From Cladocopium goreaui (lineage: Eukaryota; Sar; Dinophyceae; Suessiales; Symbiodiniaceae): DNA of 64,000 nt. A model generated the notes under the pieces. The model ran no database searches. It was not told the origin of the DNA and was given only the letters and a program-made list of their open reading frames with translations. The stretch's first letter is position 1. The number at the start of each line of letters is the position of its first letter. Of this stretch, positions 28,079-39,275 are shown one piece after another. Where the stretch lies: the NCBI GenBank assembly GCA_947184155.2, contig CAMXCT020000475.1, positions 58,861 through 122,860 on the forward strand, read 5' to 3'. Made by a program: the position numbers and the translations under genes.

Positions 28079-29519
28079 ATGCAGATACAGATGATGCAGC
28101 CGATGCAGCAGATGCAGCCACGCTTGGTGCTGCAGCAGGCTGTGCTCAAGCAGCCAGCGGTGCTGTCGCATGCGCGGCCAGCGCAGCCGTGGCTTGGACA
28201 GGTGCATCAGCTTGGTCAGTTGAATCCTGCGCGGCCCATGGCGATGCCAGTGGCGATGCCAGTGGCGATGCCAACGCCCATCGTGAAGGCCGTGGTCAAG
28301 CCCGTGGCCAGGCCATTACGTTGGGTTTATGCTGCCCCTATGCAGCGCAACCAAATCAACCAAGGACGCACCAATCAGGTGGTCCTCCGATGCCAAGAGC
28401 TTGTGGCGACGAAGGTGATGGCTCCAGAACAGAAGGAGCTTCCCAAGGAGCTTCCCAAGGAGCTTCCCAAGGAGCTTCCCAAGGAGCTTCCCAAGTTGGG
28501 GATGCCCCATCGACTTTTAAGTTTTTTGGGAATTTAGCCTCTTCCGGTTTTGTCAAGAGTCAAAATGATCAAAATGTTAATTTGTTATAATTTGTTCATA
28601 TTTGTTCCAGTTGGTTTGCCTCCCACGCAAAGCAGGTGGTGTCCATGCAGGTGAAGCCACGGCGCAAAGAGCTCCCGCTGATTGAGGGTCAAGTCCCCAA
28701 AGATGCCGGTGTGGATGGCATGCACCCAATCGATTTCAAAGCGTTTTGGGAGCAGAGCCTCTTCAAGTTTTTGTCAAGTATATAATAGTTAATTTATGTT
28801 CATTTGTTCCAGTCGCCTTCGCCGCAAGCCTGCAAGCCTTGGGTTCCAAGAGATTCTCTCATGATCTCTCATGTTATTTTACCCCATGGGAGGTACAGTA
28901 TGTATGGCATTGCTTTTGCATTGGTTTTGCATGTTTTGGTTTCACAAAATAAATCAAAATAATGCGGCTCTAGTGAGACTAAGCCCCAAGAATTTTAGAA
29001 TTCTTTGGTGTGTCCAAGCTATTCAAAGCTTAGGAATCAGCAAAATATGATTGTGGTCGACCTGCGCGGGCAAGATCGAGCAAGCGGAGCAATTCCAGGC
29101 ACGGCACACATCCCGGCCATGGATTTGCTGAAAGAGATCGGGACGTACGTGGAGAAGTTTCAGCACCAGCCGATTGTGGCATTTTTTTGCCAATATTCGG
29201 CGCATAGGGCTCCGACAGTGGCTTGATGCATTTGTAGCAATACACTGTTTTTGTTTTTGGTTTCAATTGGTTTACCACCCTTCAAAAGCATTCAAAAGCG
29301 ACATTTTCCGGAGGGGAAAACCAAAGCAACAAGGTCGCCAACTTCTTCAGAAAGAGCTGCCCGTCCAAGCAGCGCGTCGTGGTGCTTGAAGGAGGCTTCA
29401 GGGGATGGGAGGCCCAGACCTCCCTATCCAGCAGAATGGAGACCGACAATGTCTCAGATGGCGTTGTGACCAGCTGGCCTTGAAGATTGGCCAGAATGTC
29501 TCGAAGGTCAACTATGAGC
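28079..29519 (+). pseudogene. copy C, Cdc25/rhodanese-like gene with frame damage
   Basis: Exon 1 from 28079 (MQIQMMQPMQQ), exon 2 28636-28777, exon 3 28813-28892, exon 4 29041-29217 with intact CQYSAHR, exon 5 from 29334. In exon 1 the segment coding for Glu-Ala-Gly-Cys-Val-Gly after the repeats is missing, which changes frame. In exon 5 four single-base indels occur between 29411 and 29467 (one T lost, then A, C and T gained), and a G is lost before the stop, so the C-terminus is scrambled. The following spacer is also rearranged with G-rich insertions (29580-29660). Clustered indels could be real decay or a low-quality patch of assembly. Confidence 0.7.
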
Positions 29520-30330
29520 TCCATGACCAGCCACAAAAGTCGAATACCTGCCCAATCATTGTCTATGGCAATCACAAAGTGAAGTGGGGTAGAATCCGGG
29601 GGGGAGGTTGGTCTTGGGGAAGTAGTGCGAGACATCCCCGCCTTGGGGGGGTGCGCGAGGCTTGAAATACCTAGCATCAATTGCAGTCAGTATCGACCCC
29701 CCCCTTGGTCCCGAGGCCAACATTCTTCACCCACAAACGCTGAAGCCAGAGAACTGTAGAAAACAGAGTGGTCAGTCACGATTAGTCAAGGTTGGTCTGA
29801 CATGGTGTCGAGTCTTTTTTTGGTTCCTTGTGGCGTTGTGGCTGACGGCCATCATAAGATCACAAGCAGCGCGCCATTTTGAGACGAAAGCAGATTCCCG
29901 GCTGAGGTGGACATTGCAATATCTACCGCTCCTCAGCCGAGTGCTTTCAGCTACCTGAGGCTCCAGACGGGGCCACGGCACTCGGAGGTTTGCCTTGGTC
30001 GGGCTGGCTGGGTGGTTTGAAGATGTTTCAAAATTGTTGCATATTTGACATGTCAATCATTTGAAGGATATGATATGATTATGTGCTTAATTAATCAATA
30101 TTTGCTTAGTAACAGAGGCACTGCCTGTTGCATCTGTTGCGCCCAGCCCAAAAGCAGCCAGGGTATAGCGATGTGCCATGATCGACTAGTGCATACTCAT
30201 GACATCTCATGACGATGGTGGTGATGATGATGGTGACGACGATGATGATCCTTTCAGGTTTAAGACGGGTTTGGCATGTTTTGCCAAGTTGAGTCTGATG
30301 CCAAGTATGAACTGCTATGCGTATGTACCC

Positions 30331-30367
<37 letters not shown>

Positions 30368-30838
30368 CGATGGATGATGGATGATGGATGATGGATGATA
30401 GATGACGATGACGATTGCGATTGCGATGACTTGCTATGATTTGCCGTTTTTTGCCAAGTAAAGTCTGACGCCAGGCAGCCTTGGCTTGGAGGCCTTACGT
30501 TTGGGACCTGAGGAAATGTCTGACTAAGACATCATGTGTGAGTTATCTAGAGAAGTGGAAAAAGCAGTCTGGACAGGCATTCTGCCGGAAGGAAATCAAC
30601 ATGGATTTACCTATGAGTTCATACGTTCAAAACTGCAGTCTTGAAGCAAAGTCCTTTCCCTGTGTTTAAGGAAGGGGAAAGGGTGAGCCAAAAGCAAGAC
30701 ATGTGATATCATGATCATGAGATCTTTAGGTCAAAGCAAACCGAATAGGTTTCGTTCTGCAGCAACTTCCACATCTCAACGCCGAGCCATTCAGCACCGG
30801 ATAGCCTTGGCTTTTCTGCGCTTTGCTTTTTTCTTTTT
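29520..30838. other. spacer between copies C and D
   Basis: Spacer with an extra G-rich stretch near 29580-29660 (GGGGGGGAGG and GGGGGGGTGCG runs) absent from the other units, then the usual blocks and a GAT/GGAT microsatellite (about 30330-30405). Confidence 0.7.
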
Positions 30839-30842
30839 AGCC

Positions 30843-33053
30843 ATGCAGATGCAGATGATGCATCCGATGCAGCCGATGCAGCAGATGCAGCCAAGCTTGG
30901 TGCTGCAGCAGGCTGTGCTCAAGCAGCCAGCGGTGCTGTCGCATGCGCGGCCAGCGCAGCCGTGGCTTGGACAGGTGCATCAGCTTGGTCAGTTGAATCC
31001 TGCGCGGCCCATGGCGATGCCAGTGGCGATGCCAGTGGCGATGCCAACGCCCATCGTGAAGGCCGTGGTCAAGCCCGTGGCCAGGCCATTACGTTGGGTT
31101 TATGCTGCCCCTATGCAGCGCAACCAAATCAACCAAGGACGCACCAATCAGGTGGTCCTCCGATGCCAAGAGCTTGTGGCGACGAAGGTGATGGCTCCAG
31201 AACAGAAGGAGCTTCCCAAGGAGCTTCCCAAGGAGCTTCCCAAAGAGGCCAGGTGTGGAGGGGATGCCCCATCGACTTTTAAGTTTTCTGGGAATTTAGC
31301 CTCTTCCGGTTTTGTCAAGAGTCAAAATGATCAAAATGTTAATTTGTTCATATTTGTTCCAGTTGGTTTGCCTCCCACGCAAAGCAGGTGGTGTCCATGC
31401 AGGTGAAGCCACGGCGCAAAGAGCTCCCGCTGATTGAGGGTCAAGTCCCCAAAGACGCCGGTGTGGAGGGCATGCACCCAATCGATTTCAAAGCGTTTTG
31501 GGAGCAGAGCCTCTTCAAGTTTTTGTCAAGTACTCTGAGTTGTTAAAGTTGAACGATTTCAATGAAATGAGCGTCCCAGCTGCGCGCACGCAACTTCTAA
31601 AGTTGACCAATGTTGCGTCCAGCTTGTGTCTAGCAAGTTAGTTTTTTTCAGTTTTTGACTTTTTCGTGGGTTTTGCATTGCCAGCGACTTTGTGTGACTT
31701 CGTATTTAGGTTGTGTCTATACCATGTTTTCATGATCGCATGAAAGGACAATGAAAGGAAATGAGAGGAAATGAAAGGAGAATGAAAGGAACATGAAAGC
31801 AAATGAATCCAAAGGTCTGGGTTTTGATACCCTTTGACGTCGTTCGATACGTCGTTCGGACGTCGTTCGAAACAGCTACCCTCTGGTAAACTAACATAGC
31901 TATTGAAAATGGCCATTTATAGTGGATTTACCCATTAAAAATGGTGATTTTCCATAGTTACGTTAGTTTACCAGAGGGTAACCGTGTCCCTACAGAATCC
32001 AACAGGTAAAAGCAGCTTTTCTTGTGATCACTTGCAATCTACATGTGGTGAATCACTGGCGTCCCAATATGTCATGATTGTTTTTTGTTGTATTTAATAC
32101 CACTTTGAAGATGTTTTGGGAGTTGCGTCCACAAGGTGTTTCCTCATCTTTCACACAGCAAAACTTGCCAAAACAGAGTTTGTCGTACATCGGCGTCCCA
32201 TTGGGGTTGACCTTGCTTTTGGTCAACTTATTTGACTTCCTGATCCAACGGCGTCCCAATGAGATTTGACACAATTCTGTTAAATTGGTCGACTTTAACA
32301 GTTCGGAGTATATAATAGTTAATTTATGTTCATTTGTTCCAGTCGCCTTTGCCGCAAGCCTGCAAGCCTTGGGTTCCAAGAGATTCTCTCATGATCTCTC
32401 ATGTTATTTTACCCCATGGGAGGTACAGTATGTATGGCATTGCTTTTGCATTGGTTTTGCATGTTTTGGTTTCACAAAATAAATCAAAATATTGCGGCTC
32501 TAGTGAGACCAAGCCCCAAGAATTTTAGAATTCTTTGCTGTGCCCAAGCTATTCAAAGCTTAGGAATCAGCAAAATATGATTGTGATCGACCTGCGCGGG
32601 CAAGACCGAGCAAGCGGAGCAATTCCAGGCACGGCACACATCCCGGCCATGGATTTGCTGAAAGAGATCGGGACGTACGTGGAGAAGTTTCAGCACCAGC
32701 CGATTGTGGCATTTTTTTGCCAATATTCGGCGCATAGGGCTCCGACAGTGGCTTGATGCATTTGTAGCAATACACTGTTTTTGTTTTTGGTTTCAATTGG
32801 TTTACCATGGTTGACCACCCTTCAAAAGCATTCAAAAGCGACATTTTCCGGAGGGGAAAACCAAAGCAACAAGGCCGCCAACTTCTTCAGAAAGAGCTGC
32901 CCGTCCAAGCAGCGCGTCGTGGTGCTTGAAGGAGGCTTCAGGGGATGGGAGGCCCATGACCTCCCTATCCAGCAGATGGAGACGACAATGTCTCAGATGG
33001 CGTGTGACCAGCTGGCCTTGAAGATTGGCCAGAATGTCTCGAAGGTCAACTGA
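30843..33053 (+). CDS. copy D, Cdc25/rhodanese-like protein, most intact copy, MITE in intron 2
   Basis: Exon 1 30843 to about 31318 (three Glu-Leu-Pro-Lys repeats), exon 2 31388-31529, exon 3 32343-32422, exon 4 32571-32747, exon 5 32874-33053. All joins are in phase, the CX5R loop CQYSAHR is present, and the rhodanese segments MIVIDLRGQDRAS and VVVLEGGFRGWEA are intact. The last exon begins AANFFRKS where others have VANFFRKS. Intron 2 carries a 776-bp MITE-like insertion one base after the GT donor, leaving GTACTC at the 5' splice site. Family roles: Cdc25-type phosphatase or Acr2-type arsenate reductase; unproven here. Confidence 0.78.
31533..32308. mobile_element. TA-flanked MITE in intron 2 of copy D
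   Basis: 776 bp flanked by TA at 31531-31532 and 32309-32310; sister copies show a single TA at this point (GTCAAGTATATAATAG). The termini are imperfect inverted repeats, CTCTGAGTTGTTAAAGTTGA against CTCCGAACTGTTAAAGTCGA on the other strand. No transposase frame. TA duplication and short inverted ends suggest a non-autonomous Tc1/mariner-like element. GGCGTCCCA and GAGCGTCCCA motifs recur inside. Confidence 0.85.
31879..31978. mobile_element. nested 100-bp foldback MITE
   Basis: CCCTCTGGTAAACTAAC at the left end and its perfect reverse complement at the right, with TA on both sides (31877-31878, 31979-31980). It lies within the 776-bp MITE, so it inserted later. The inner portion is AT-rich and partly self-complementary. 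Confidence 0.8.
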
Positions 33054-33797
33054 TGAGCTTTCATGACCAGCCACAGTCGAATACCTGCCCAATCATTGTC
33101 TATGGCAATCACAGTTGAATACCTGCAGTCAATTGCAGTCAGTATCACCCCTGGGTCGAGGCCAACATTGCTTCACCCACAAAACGCTGAAGCGCAGAGA
33201 ACTGTAGAAAACAGAGTGGTCAGTCACGATTAGTCAAGGTTGGTCTGACATGGTGTCGAGTCTTTTTTTTGGTTCCTTGTGGCGTTGTGGCTGACGGCCA
33301 TCATAAGATCACAAGCAGCGCGCCATTTTGAGACGAAAGCAGATTCCCGGCTGAGGTGGACATTGCAATATCATGCAAGATCTACCGCTCCTCAGCCGAG
33401 TGCTTTCAGCTACCTGAGGCCCCAGATGGGGCCACGGCACTCGGAGCTTTGCCTTGGTCGGGCTGGCTGGGTGGTTTGAAGATGTTTCAAATTTGTTGCA
33501 TATTTGACATGTCAATCATTTGAAGATATTTGAAGGATAAGATTATGCTTAATCAATATTTGCTTAGTAACAGAGGTACTGCCTGTTGCATCTGCTGCGC
33601 CCAGTCCAAAAGCAGCCAGGGTATAGCGATGTGCCATGATCGACTAGTGCATACTCATGACATCTCATGAAAGTGGTGGTGATGATGATGGTGACGACGA
33701 TGATGATCCTTTCAGGTTTAAGACGGGTTTGGCATGTTTTGCCAAGTTGAGTCTGATGCCAAGTATGAACTGCTATGCGTATGTACCCATGATCATG

Positions 33798-33828
<31 letters not shown>

Positions 33829-34256
33829 TGACGATTGCGATTGCGATGACTTGCTATGATTTGCCGTTTTTTGCCAAGTAAAGTCTGACGCCAGGCAGCC
33901 TTGGCTTGGAGGCCTTACGTTTGGGACCTGAGGAAATGTCTGCCTAAGACATCATGTGTGAGTTATCTAGAGAAGTGGAAAAAGCATTCTGGACAGGCAT
34001 TCTGCAAATAAAAATCAGCATGGATTTACCTATGAGTTCATAAGTTCAAAACTGCAGTCTTGAAGCAAAGTCCTTTCCCTGTGTTTAAGGAAGGGGAAAG
34101 GGTGAGCCAAAAGCAAGACATGTGATATCATGATTATGAGATCTTTAGGTCGAAGCAAACCGAATAGGTTTCGTTCTGTAGCAACTTCCACATCTCAACG
34201 CCGAGCCATTAGCACCGGATAGCCTTGGCTTTTCTGCGCTTTGCTTTTTCCTTTTT
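33054..34256. other. spacer between copies D and E
   Basis: Standard spacer. A small ATCATGCAAG insertion follows GCAATATC near 33370, and the GAT microsatellite is short (about 33796-33825). Confidence 0.75.
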
Positions 34257-34260
34257 AGCC

Positions 34261-35698
34261 ATGCAGATGCAGATGATGCAGCCGATGCAGCAGATGCAGC
34301 CACGCTTGGTGCTGCAGCAGGCTGTGCTCAAGCAGCCAGCGGTGCTGTCGCATGCGCGGCCAGCGCAGCCGTGGCTTGGACAAGTACATCAGCTTCGTCA
34401 GTTGAATCCTGCGCGGCCCATGGCGATGCCAGTGGCGATGCCAACGCCCATCGTGAAGGCCGTGGTCAAGCCGGTCAAGCTCGTGGGCAGGCCATTACGT
34501 TGGGTTTATGCTGCCCCTATGCAGCGCAACCAAATCAACCAAGGACGCACCAATCAGGTGGTCCTCCGATGCCAAGAGCTTGTGTCGATGAAGGTGATGG
34601 CTCCAGAACTGAAGGAGCTTCCCAAGGAGCTTCCCAAGGAGCTTCCCAAGGAGCTTCCCAAAGAGGCCGGGTGTGTTGGGGATTCCCCATCGACTTTTAA
34701 GTTCTTTGGGAATTTAGCCTCTTCCGGTTTTGTCAAGAGTCAAAATGATCAAAATGTTAATTAATTTGTTCATATTTGTTCCAGTTGGTTTTGCCTCCCA
34801 CGCAAAGCAGGTGGTGTCCATGCAGGTGAAGCCACGGCGCAAAGAGCTCCCGCTGATTGAGGGTCAAGTCCCCAAAGACGCCGGTGTGGAGGGCATGCAC
34901 CCAATCGATTTCAAAGCGTTTTGGGAGCAGAGCCTCTTCAAGTTTTTGTCAAGTATACAGTTTGCAATAGTTAATTTATGTTCATTTGTTCCAGTCGCCT
35001 TTGCCGCAAGCCTGCAAGCCTTGGGTTCCAAGAGATTCTCTCATGATCTCTCATGTTATTTTACCCCATGGGAGGTACAGTTGGTTTTGCATTGGTTTTG
35101 CATTGGTTTTACATGTTTTGGTTTTACAAAATAAATCAAAATAATGCGGCTCTAGTGAGACCAAGCCCCAAGAATTTTAGAATTCTTTGGTGTGCCCAAG
35201 CTATTCAAAGCTTAGGAATCAGCAAAATATGATTGTGGTCGACCTGCGCGGGCAAGATCGAGCAAGCGGAGCAATTCCAGGCACGGCACACATCCCGGCC
35301 ATGGATTTGCTCAAGGAGATCGGGGCGTACGTGGAGAAGTTTCGGCACCAGCCGATTGTGGCATTTTTTTGCCAATATTCGGCGCATAGGGCTCCGACGG
35401 TGGCTGGATGCATTTTTCGCATTTTTTTGCAATACACTGTTTTTGTTTTCCATGGTTGACCACCCTTCAAAAGCATTCAAGAGCGACATTTTCCGGAGGG
35501 GAAAACCAAAGCAACACGGTCGCCAACTTCTTCAGAAAGAGCTGCCCGTCCAAGCAGCGCGTCGTGGTGCTTGAAGGAGGCTTCAGGGGATGGGAGGCCC
35601 ATGACCTCCCTATCCAGCAGATGGAGACGACAATGTCTCAGATGGCGTGTGACCAGCTGGCCCTGAAGATCGGGAAGGATGTCTCGAAGGTCAACTGA
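34261..35698 (+). CDS. copy E, Cdc25/rhodanese-like protein, altered intron-4 acceptor
   Basis: Exon 1 34261 to about 34736 (four Glu-Leu-Pro-Lys repeats and an insertion KLVG after VKPV), exon 2 34811-34952, exon 3 34995-35074, exon 4 35223-35399 with CQYSAHR, exon 5 35519-35698. Where other copies have CAACAAG before exon 5, this one has CAACACG, so the expected AG acceptor is CG at 35517-35518. Correct joining of the last exon is doubtful unless another AG is used. Otherwise open and in phase. Confidence 0.72.
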
Positions 35699-36327
35699 TG
35701 ATCTTTCATGACCAGCCACAGTCGAATACCTGCCGGTATTGTGATGTGAAATTGTCAGTATCACCCCTTGGTCGAGGCCAACATTGCTTCGCCGGGAAAA
35801 CGCTGAAGCGCACTGAACAGAGAAAAAATCAGAGTGGTCATGGTTATATAGTCATGGTTAGAGTCAATGCTGCTCAATGCTGATCTCGAATGGTGTCGAT
35901 TTTCTTTTGAAGCTTGTGACGTTGTGGCTGAGGGCCTAAGTAGCATCCCGTTTGAGACGAAACCATTTTTGGATCCAGTTTGATTGCCAGCTGAGGTGGG
36001 CATATCTTTGCAATATCTACCACTCCTCAGCCGAGTGCTTTGAGCTACCTGAGGCTCCAGACGGGGCAGCAGCACTCGGAGGTTGCTTTGGTCGGGCTGG
36101 CTGGGTGGTTTGAAGATGTTTCAAATTGTTTCAAATTTGTTGCAATCTTCATGTTTAATGTATTTTAATGTACAGTTTCCATGATATTTACTTCCTAACA
36201 GAAGTTCTGCCTTTTGCACCCAACAGCCCGATAGCACGTAGGATAGGCAGGCTATACCGATGTGCTATGATGGTATAGTGATGTGCCTTGATCCACTGCT
36301 AGTTACTCATGACATTTCATGATGATG

Positions 36328-36359
<32 letters not shown>

Positions 36360-37922
36360 GATGAAGATGATTATTTTATAAGGCTTAGACATGCTTAGAC
36401 TATCTGTCTCAGACTGATTTGCAATCCTTTGGCCAAGTCGAGTCTGATGCCAGGTCCTTGGTTTGGTGGCGTTACGTTTGGGACCTGAGGACACGGCTGC
36501 CAAAACTGAGTTGACCTAGATAAGTCCGGTAATTTAAGTAGAGTTAAGTATGGGGTAAGTGGGAAAAGCACTCTGAAGAAACAAAATCAGCATGGATCTA
36601 CCGTAGTTCAGAAGTTGATAGCTGCAGTTTTGAAGCAAAGTCATCTCTTTATTCCGCTTGCATGTAGGGAAGGGGAAAGGGTGAGCCAAAAAGCAAGACA
36701 CTGAGACATTGTGAGATCTTCAGGTCAAAGTAGTGCTGCAGGTTTCCAGATCTCAGCACCGAGCCATTTAGCCTCGAATGCAGCCTGTTACAGTACTAAT
36801 TATTGCATTTGCATTCCATTCTTTCCACTTCTTTCAATTATAGTCAATTAATTAATATTAATTATATATACCTTCCGGCACGAAATGATCAGTATCTCAG
36901 TATCACCCCTTGGTCGAGGCCAACATTGCTTCGCCCACAAAAAACTGAAGCGCAGAGAAAATTGTAGAAAAAGCAGAGTGGCCAGTCATGGTTAGTCAAA
37001 GTTGGTTTTTAATAGTCTCGAGTCTTTTCTTTGGTCCCTTGCGGCCTTGTGACTGAGGGCCACCCAGCAGTCCCCATTGTGCCAGCTGAGGTGGACATGT
37101 CCTTGCCCGTAGAGGTCGTGATGGCGATATCTACCTACCTGAGGCTCCAGACGGGGCGGTGGTATTTGGAGGTTTCTTTGATAGGACTGCCTGAGTTGTT
37201 TGAAGATGTTTCAGGACAGTTGCAAGATTTGTCAAACTTTTTCCATATATTAGTTTTACATTTTACATCATTTTACTTCGTAGCAGGGGTCTTGCTATTT
37301 TGCACCCCGCTCAAAAGCAGCTATAGGGTACAGCGATGTACCATGATCAACTGCTAGCGCACACTCATGACATCTCATGACAATGGTGATGGTGTTCTTA
37401 ATGAGGACCATGACTCATGACGACAACGATGATGATCATCATCATGATGCTGACCGTTTCAGGCTTAGAATGATTTGCTGGTCTGCCATTTTTTTTGCCA
37501 CGTTGAGTCTGACACCAGGCGGCCTTGGCTTGGTGGCGTTTGGTTTGGGGCCTGCAGCTGAGGAAATAGCTGCCTAAGATGATCTGTGAGTTGAGCTATA
37601 GATTAGATCAATTCGAAAAACACACTTCAGGAAGGAAATTTGTATTTTTCGACAAGGTTCTATTGTTGTTTCATGCATGGGTTTGTTCCTGGAGTTCGTA
37701 GCTACAATTTGTTTAGTGTTTTGAAGCGAAGTCCTTTCCTCATCATCCTATATAATCCGTTCCTTGCCTTTAGGGAATGGGAAAGGGTCAGCCAAAAAGC
37801 AAGACATGAGACATCCCGAGATCTTCAGGTCGAAGCAAGTGCTGCAGGTTTCCACATCTCAACGCCGAGCCATTCAGCTTCGAGTCTGCATCGTGTTAGA
37901 TTGTGTTGCGTTCTTTCCCGAA
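35699..37922. other. two spacers in tandem; a unit without its gene
   Basis: The spacer sequence GTATCACCCCTTGGTCGAGG occurs at about 35758 and again at about 36900, each followed by the GAT-microsatellite and upstream blocks (GAT run 36319-36370). Between them the unit stops just before where exon 1 should start (about 36800) and no exon sequence follows. This is a unit whose whole gene was deleted. Divergence from copies A-E is clearly higher than among them. Confidence 0.7.
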
Positions 37923-38592
37923 TGCAGATGCAGCAGAAGAGGCAGCCACGCTTGGTGCTGCGGCAGGCCGTGGTCAGGCAGCCAGTGGTGCCGTCGCATG
38001 CGCGGCCAGCGCAGCCGTGGCTTGGACAGGTGCATCAGCTTGGTCAGTTGAATCCTGTGCGGCCCATGGCGATGCCAGTGGCGATGCCAACGCCCATCGT
38101 GAAGGCCGTGGTCAAGCCCGTGGTGAAGCCATTGCAATGGGTCTATGCGGCCCCGCTCCAAAGCACCCCAGGACGCAGCATCAATCCGAAGGTGGTCCTC
38201 TGTGGAAGGTGTGGTTTCCTGGTTTTGGCGTGTCTTGTTGCCCCAACATCGTGCGACCCTAACCAGACAAGGTATGTCAAAGCTCAGGAAGCATCAAAGC
38301 ATGATCCTGGTCGATTTGCGCAGGCAAGATCGGGCAAGCGGGGCTATTCCAGCCGTTCCTGGAATAGCTCCGCTTGCCCGATCTTGCCCGAATCCCAGCC
38401 ATGGATCTCCTCAAGAAAATCGGGAAATATGTGGAGGAGTTTGGGGACCAGCAGGTTGTGGCATTGTTTTTGCCAGTATTCAGCTCACCGAGCCGAGCCC
38501 TATGCGCTGAATATTGGCAGAATGCCACGATCGGCTGGTCCCGAAATTTCTCCACATATTTCTGGCCATTTCTGGCCAATCTTCAAGGCTAG
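37923..38592 (+). pseudogene. copy G, palindromic relic of the Cdc25/rhodanese-like gene
   Basis: Exon-1-like sequence from 37923 (MQMQQKRQPRLVLRQAV...) ends near 38230 without the Glu-Leu-Pro-Lys repeats. Exon-4-like sequence follows (QSMILVDLRRQDRASGAIP) but is broken by an inverted copy of itself: GATCGGGCAAGCGGGGCTAT around 38329 is mirrored around 38360-38385. A second mirror places FCQYSAHRA on the minus strand (about 38500-38575) opposite a degraded plus-strand version (38420-38485). Exons 2, 3 and 5 are absent. Confidence 0.72.
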
Positions 38593-39060
38593 CTGGTCAC
38601 ATGCCTTGTGATAGGCTTAAATATGGCAATCACAGTTGAATACCTGCAGTCAATTGCAGTCAGTATCACCCCTGGGTCGAGGCCAACATTGCTTCACCCA
38701 CAAAACGCTGAAGCGCAGAAAACTGTAGAAAACAGAGTGGTCAGTGGTCAGTCACGATTAGTCAAGGTTGGTCTGGCATGGTGTCGAGTCTTTTTTTTGT
38801 TCCTTGTGGCGTTGTGGCTGACGGCCATCATAAGCAGCGCGCCATTTTGAGACGAAAGCAGATTCCCGGCTGAGGTGGACATTGCAATATCTACCGCTCC
38901 TCAGCCGAGTGCTTCAGCTACCTGAGGCTCCAGACGGGGCCACGGCACTCGGAGGTTGTTTCAAATTTGTTGCATATCCATCAGGATCAATCATATGATA
39001 TCATTGTAAATGATCAATATTTACTTCAGAGGTTCTGCCTGTTGTGACATCTCATGATAT
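38593..39060. other. terminal spacer of the array
   Basis: After the relic the sequence returns to high similarity with the spacers of copies A-E (AATCACAGTTGAATACCTGC onward) and fades at a GACGATGGTGGTGATGATGATGG tract. No gene. Confidence 0.7.
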
Positions 39061-39117
39061 CTCATGACGATGGTGGTGATGATGATGGATTCACATTGAT
39101 GGCAGCAGAGGTGCCCC

Positions 39118-39275
39118 AAATTTGTGCCGAAGACGCCGCAGACGACTGAAGACGCCGAAGACGCCCGAAGACGCCGAAGACGCCCGAAGACGCCGAAGAC
39201 GCCGAAGACGCCCGAAGACGAAGAAGACGCCGAGGACGCCCGAAGACGCCGAAGACGCCGCAGGGTTCCGAACAG
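39118..39275. repeat. GACGCCGAA/GACGCCCGAA minisatellite
   Basis: Mixed 9- and 10-bp units GACGCCGAA and GACGCCCGAA, with a CGTCGGCG-like tail. It separates the gene array from the satellite. Arg/Lys/Thr-rich frames are repeat artefacts. Confidence 0.9.

Larger units (their letters stand above)
4363..39060 (+). repeat. tandem array of a Cdc25/rhodanese-like gene, unit about 2.75 kb
   Basis: Start codons of successive copies are at 5109, 25332, 28079, 30843 and 34261, with a relic at 37923. After removing the 17,496-bp insertion (element plus duplicated target) from copy A, the A-B spacing is 2,727 bp; B-C is 2,747 and C-D 2,764. D-E is longer because of a MITE. Spacers are as similar between units as the exons are, which points to recent unequal exchange or gene conversion. 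Each unit begins with AATATTTGCTTAGTAACAG-like sequence, a GAT microsatellite and a conserved upstream block, then five exons. Head-to-tail arrays like this are typical of dinoflagellate genes. Confidence 0.93.

Noticed and set aside
39118..39275. Possible CRISPR-like or coding array in the GACGCC repeats
   Set aside because: Units are 9-10 bp with no spacers; simple minisatellite.
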